DNA of 17,095 bases from Coemansia sp. RSA 922 (Eukaryota > Kickxellomycota > Kickxellomycetes > Kickxellales > Kickxellaceae): the NCBI GenBank assembly GCA_027577415.1, contig JANBQS010000479.1:1-17095 (forward strand), given 5' to 3'. A program made the translations under genes and the position numbers. Below the pieces are notes generated by a model. The model ran no database searches. It worked only from the letters and a program-made list of their open reading frames with translations, and had not been told where the DNA came from. Shown piece by piece: positions 15,781 to 17,095 of this stretch; the first letter of the stretch is position 1; each line of letters starts with the position of its first letter.

Positions 15781-16053
15781 ATGGCCAACACACTTAAAAT
15801 TTCTGAGCCATATAGGTCTTTATACTTAGAGAGCTATGACATCACAAGCGAAATAGATAAAGGGAATGATTTCCATAACGCACTGATAGAGAGGAATAAT
15901 ACCATGATTAATGGACAGATGTTGGTATTGAATGGTGAGTTGCTTGCTGAAAATGCATCTCACACTTTAGGTGGAAAGAAGTGTTACATTTTAGATTGCA
16001 ATCCTAAAAAAGGAACTTTTAATTGGGGTTGCACTATAACGGTTTCGCTGTAA
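15781..16053 (+). CDS. Small protein of unknown function (distant YHI-SNIK family member)
   Basis: A 90-residue protein starting MANTLKISEPYRS. SYDITSEID-x(4)-F-x(3)-L is followed by a long N-G-x-(L/M) region, then LGGKKCYIL and a late W-x-C-x-I. These fall in the same order and spacing as YHI-SNIK, F-x(3)-LK, GGHKY and C-x-I of the two paralogs to the left. The first residues MAN are also those of the 14476 product. The start is the first ATG; the open frame runs upstream only from a GTG and across the promoter. No signal peptide or known motif. Confidence 0.65.
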   Translation: MANTLKISEPYRSLYLESYDITSEIDKGNDFHNALIERNNTMINGQMLVLNGELLAENASHTLGGKKCYILDCNPKKGTFNWGCTITVSL

Positions 16054-16234
16054 CTAGGCCGCAATTACACATATCTCACATAAAAGATAATTTCAGAATT
16101 TAACATGGCAAGCAGTGTCAGTCATCATATTAGTCTCAGTGGTATGTATGTAGATCATCGGTACTATTTTTCCAGTAGTTTTAAACCACTATCAATGATA
16201 ATACATTCAATTACATTAGCGAATATCTAAATAT

Positions 16235-16408
16235 CTAAATGGAAAATTTAACTACAAGGGGTCTCTAGAATCGGCCGTCATACTATGCCCAAGAGGAGAA
16301 ACGGCAAGCAACATATATATGTCATCACTGGTTCTCTTCTTGGTAATGGCCACCCACCAGCATGATGGCCGATTCTAGAGATCCCTTGTAGTTCAATTTT
16401 CAATTTAG
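16235..16408. mobile_element. Fold-back MITE-like element
   Basis: The 47-bp arms 16235-16281 and 16362-16408 are inverted repeats matching at 43 of 47 positions. Both begin CTAAAT and contain ACTACAAGGG and TCTCTAGAATCGGCC. Inside, CCCAAGAGGAGAAAC and the complement of GGTTCTCTTCTTGGT pair again, so most of the 174 bp could form one long hairpin. There is no coding capacity and no clear target-site duplication. It lies in the 3' region between two convergent genes. A non-autonomous DNA transposon is the best reading. Confidence 0.65.
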
Positions 16409-16441
16409 GGGTTTGATATCCATGAATTTAATGAGGATAGT

Positions 16442-16852
16442 TTATAATTGTGACGAACGCACATGTGCTTCAACTGCATCAGCTAGGCCTTCAGCGTCAT
16501 TGGATGCTTGAACTCTTTTGCGAACCAAATCGGCAATAGCAGTGTTGTTTAGCGGCTTGAGTGCATCCAACTGTTTTTGCAAATCGCGCTTCAGGTCCCA
16601 GTTTGCACGCTTGGGAGCAATTGCCGCAATATCCAGATCAGCTCGTTGTGCTTCCTCACGCTGTGTGGCCAGTGTTTTCTCCACAATACCGCTGACTGAT
16701 TCCTCCACAGTTTGGACTGTGTTGGGCGGGTCCTCGACAGTTTCAGCTATAGGGGCAACATCTGTAGTGTTATTGTCAGTCTTTTGCTGTGCCGAAAACA
16801 TCTCTCTAAGGCGCTCCTTGCGCTTCCTTGCTGCTTCCTCCAAGGCGCTCAT
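16442..16852 (-). CDS. cwf18: Cwf18/CCDC12 pre-mRNA splicing factor
   Basis: A 136-residue nuclear protein, a small component of the Prp19/NTC-associated spliceosome. It starts with a basic helix (EEAARKRKERLREM, residues 5-18), has an acidic, variable middle (about 22-60), and ends in the family signature. That is APKRANWDLKRDLQKQLDALKP (in 79-100), followed by TAIADLVRKRV (104-114). The PK-x(3)-WDLKRD motif is diagnostic for human CCDC12 and fission yeast Cwf18. The start is the ATG at 16850-16852; the frame further upstream has no ATG. Its full length fits the family. It lies 144 bp downstream of another minus-strand gene. Confidence 0.92.
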   Translation of the reverse strand: MSALEEAARKRKERLREMFSAQQKTDNNTTDVAPIAETVEDPPNTVQTVEESVSGIVEKTLATQREEAQRADLDIAAIAPKRANWDLKRDLQKQLDALKPLNNTAIADLVRKRVQASNDAEGLADAVEAHVRSSQL

Positions 16853-16917
16853 CCTGGCAAAAAAAAGTTTAAATAGCAAATTGATTTATAGATATACAAG
16901 GATGGATATTTGCAAAA

Positions 16918-16929
16918 TATATATATATA
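16918..16929 (-). promoter_or_regulatory. TATA-type element of cwf18
   Basis: An alternating TATATATATATA run 65 bp upstream of the cwf18 ATG, within the 144-bp gap to the upstream gene. A TGACGC half-site follows at about 16933. Confidence 0.4.
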
Positions 16930-16996
16930 CGATGACGCCAAAACCCGCTCAGAAGACCCCATCACCACTGGTTCGCGGTGCTTATGGCACCAAAAC

Positions 16997-17095
16997 TTAG
17001 GCCGCGTTGTTGATATGTATTTCCCCTGCCAATGCAGCCGCCTTCATGCTAGGCATAATCTTCACGGCGTTGTTGTAGAGTCGCTGGCACTTGGA
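16997..17095 (-). CDS. C-terminus of an unidentified protein
   Basis: The last 32 codons and the TAA stop (complement of 16997-16999) of a gene that begins beyond the right edge. The peptide starts SKCQRLYNNAVKIMPSMK and ends INNAA. Higher GC content than the intergenic DNA, a clean frame and codirectional spacing with cwf18 suggest coding sequence. I do not recognise the protein. Confidence 0.5.
   Translation of the reverse strand, partial: SKCQRLYNNAVKIMPSMKAAALAGEIHINNAA

Overview
This looks like nuclear DNA from an intron-poor, early-diverging (zygomycete-grade) fungus. The evidence is uninterrupted genes for eukaryotic proteins (the VPS13 start, a hexokinase, a GPI-type PLC-like phosphodiesterase, the spliceosome factor Cwf18), TATA boxes a short distance upstream of ATGs, and a divergent F-box gene. 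Kickxellomycotina (Coemansia-like) is my best guess, but the rank is inference. I saw no tRNA, rRNA or CRISPR.

Layout. Positions 1-92 hold the first 30 codons of a VPS13 gene on the minus strand. From about 260 to 2820 there is a head-to-tail tandem duplication of a ~1.25 kb unit. Each copy carries one small minus-strand gene of unknown function (440-790 and 1824-2171) with related promoter and 3' flank. From 2821 to 3500 I see no confident gene. A higher-GC core of three plus-strand genes follows: a secreted, probably GPI-anchored PI-PLC X-domain-like protein (3606-4703), a Ser-rich nuclear-type protein that I match to the PABIR/FAM122 family of PP2A-B55 inhibitors (4936-6327), and a hexokinase (6982-8400).

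From 8640 to 16440 is a lower-GC island of small orphan genes, repeat blocks and one F-box gene. Genes 10088-10414 and 14476-14931 are paralogs. Both sit behind a ~1 kb non-coding block (B1 9098-10087, B2 13467-14475) that is much better conserved than their coding parts, and both are followed by a shared ~140 bp block (D1, D2). A third block (C1 10800-11099, C2 13191-13457) lies directly on both sides of the F-box gene (11380-13068). The 91-residue protein at 15781-16053 aligns with the same family, and the one at 8644-8907 may do so. Several small genes share a core promoter with a TATA element and a TGCCCA motif downstream of it. A fold-back element of about 174 bp (16235-16408) lies before cwf18 (16442-16852, minus). 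The window ends in the C-terminus of an unidentified minus-strand gene (16997-17095).

Together the window reads as a housekeeping core flanked by two fast-changing islands of duplicated small genes. The two points I would follow first are the fungal PABIR-like protein and the family with conserved upstream DNA but divergent proteins.
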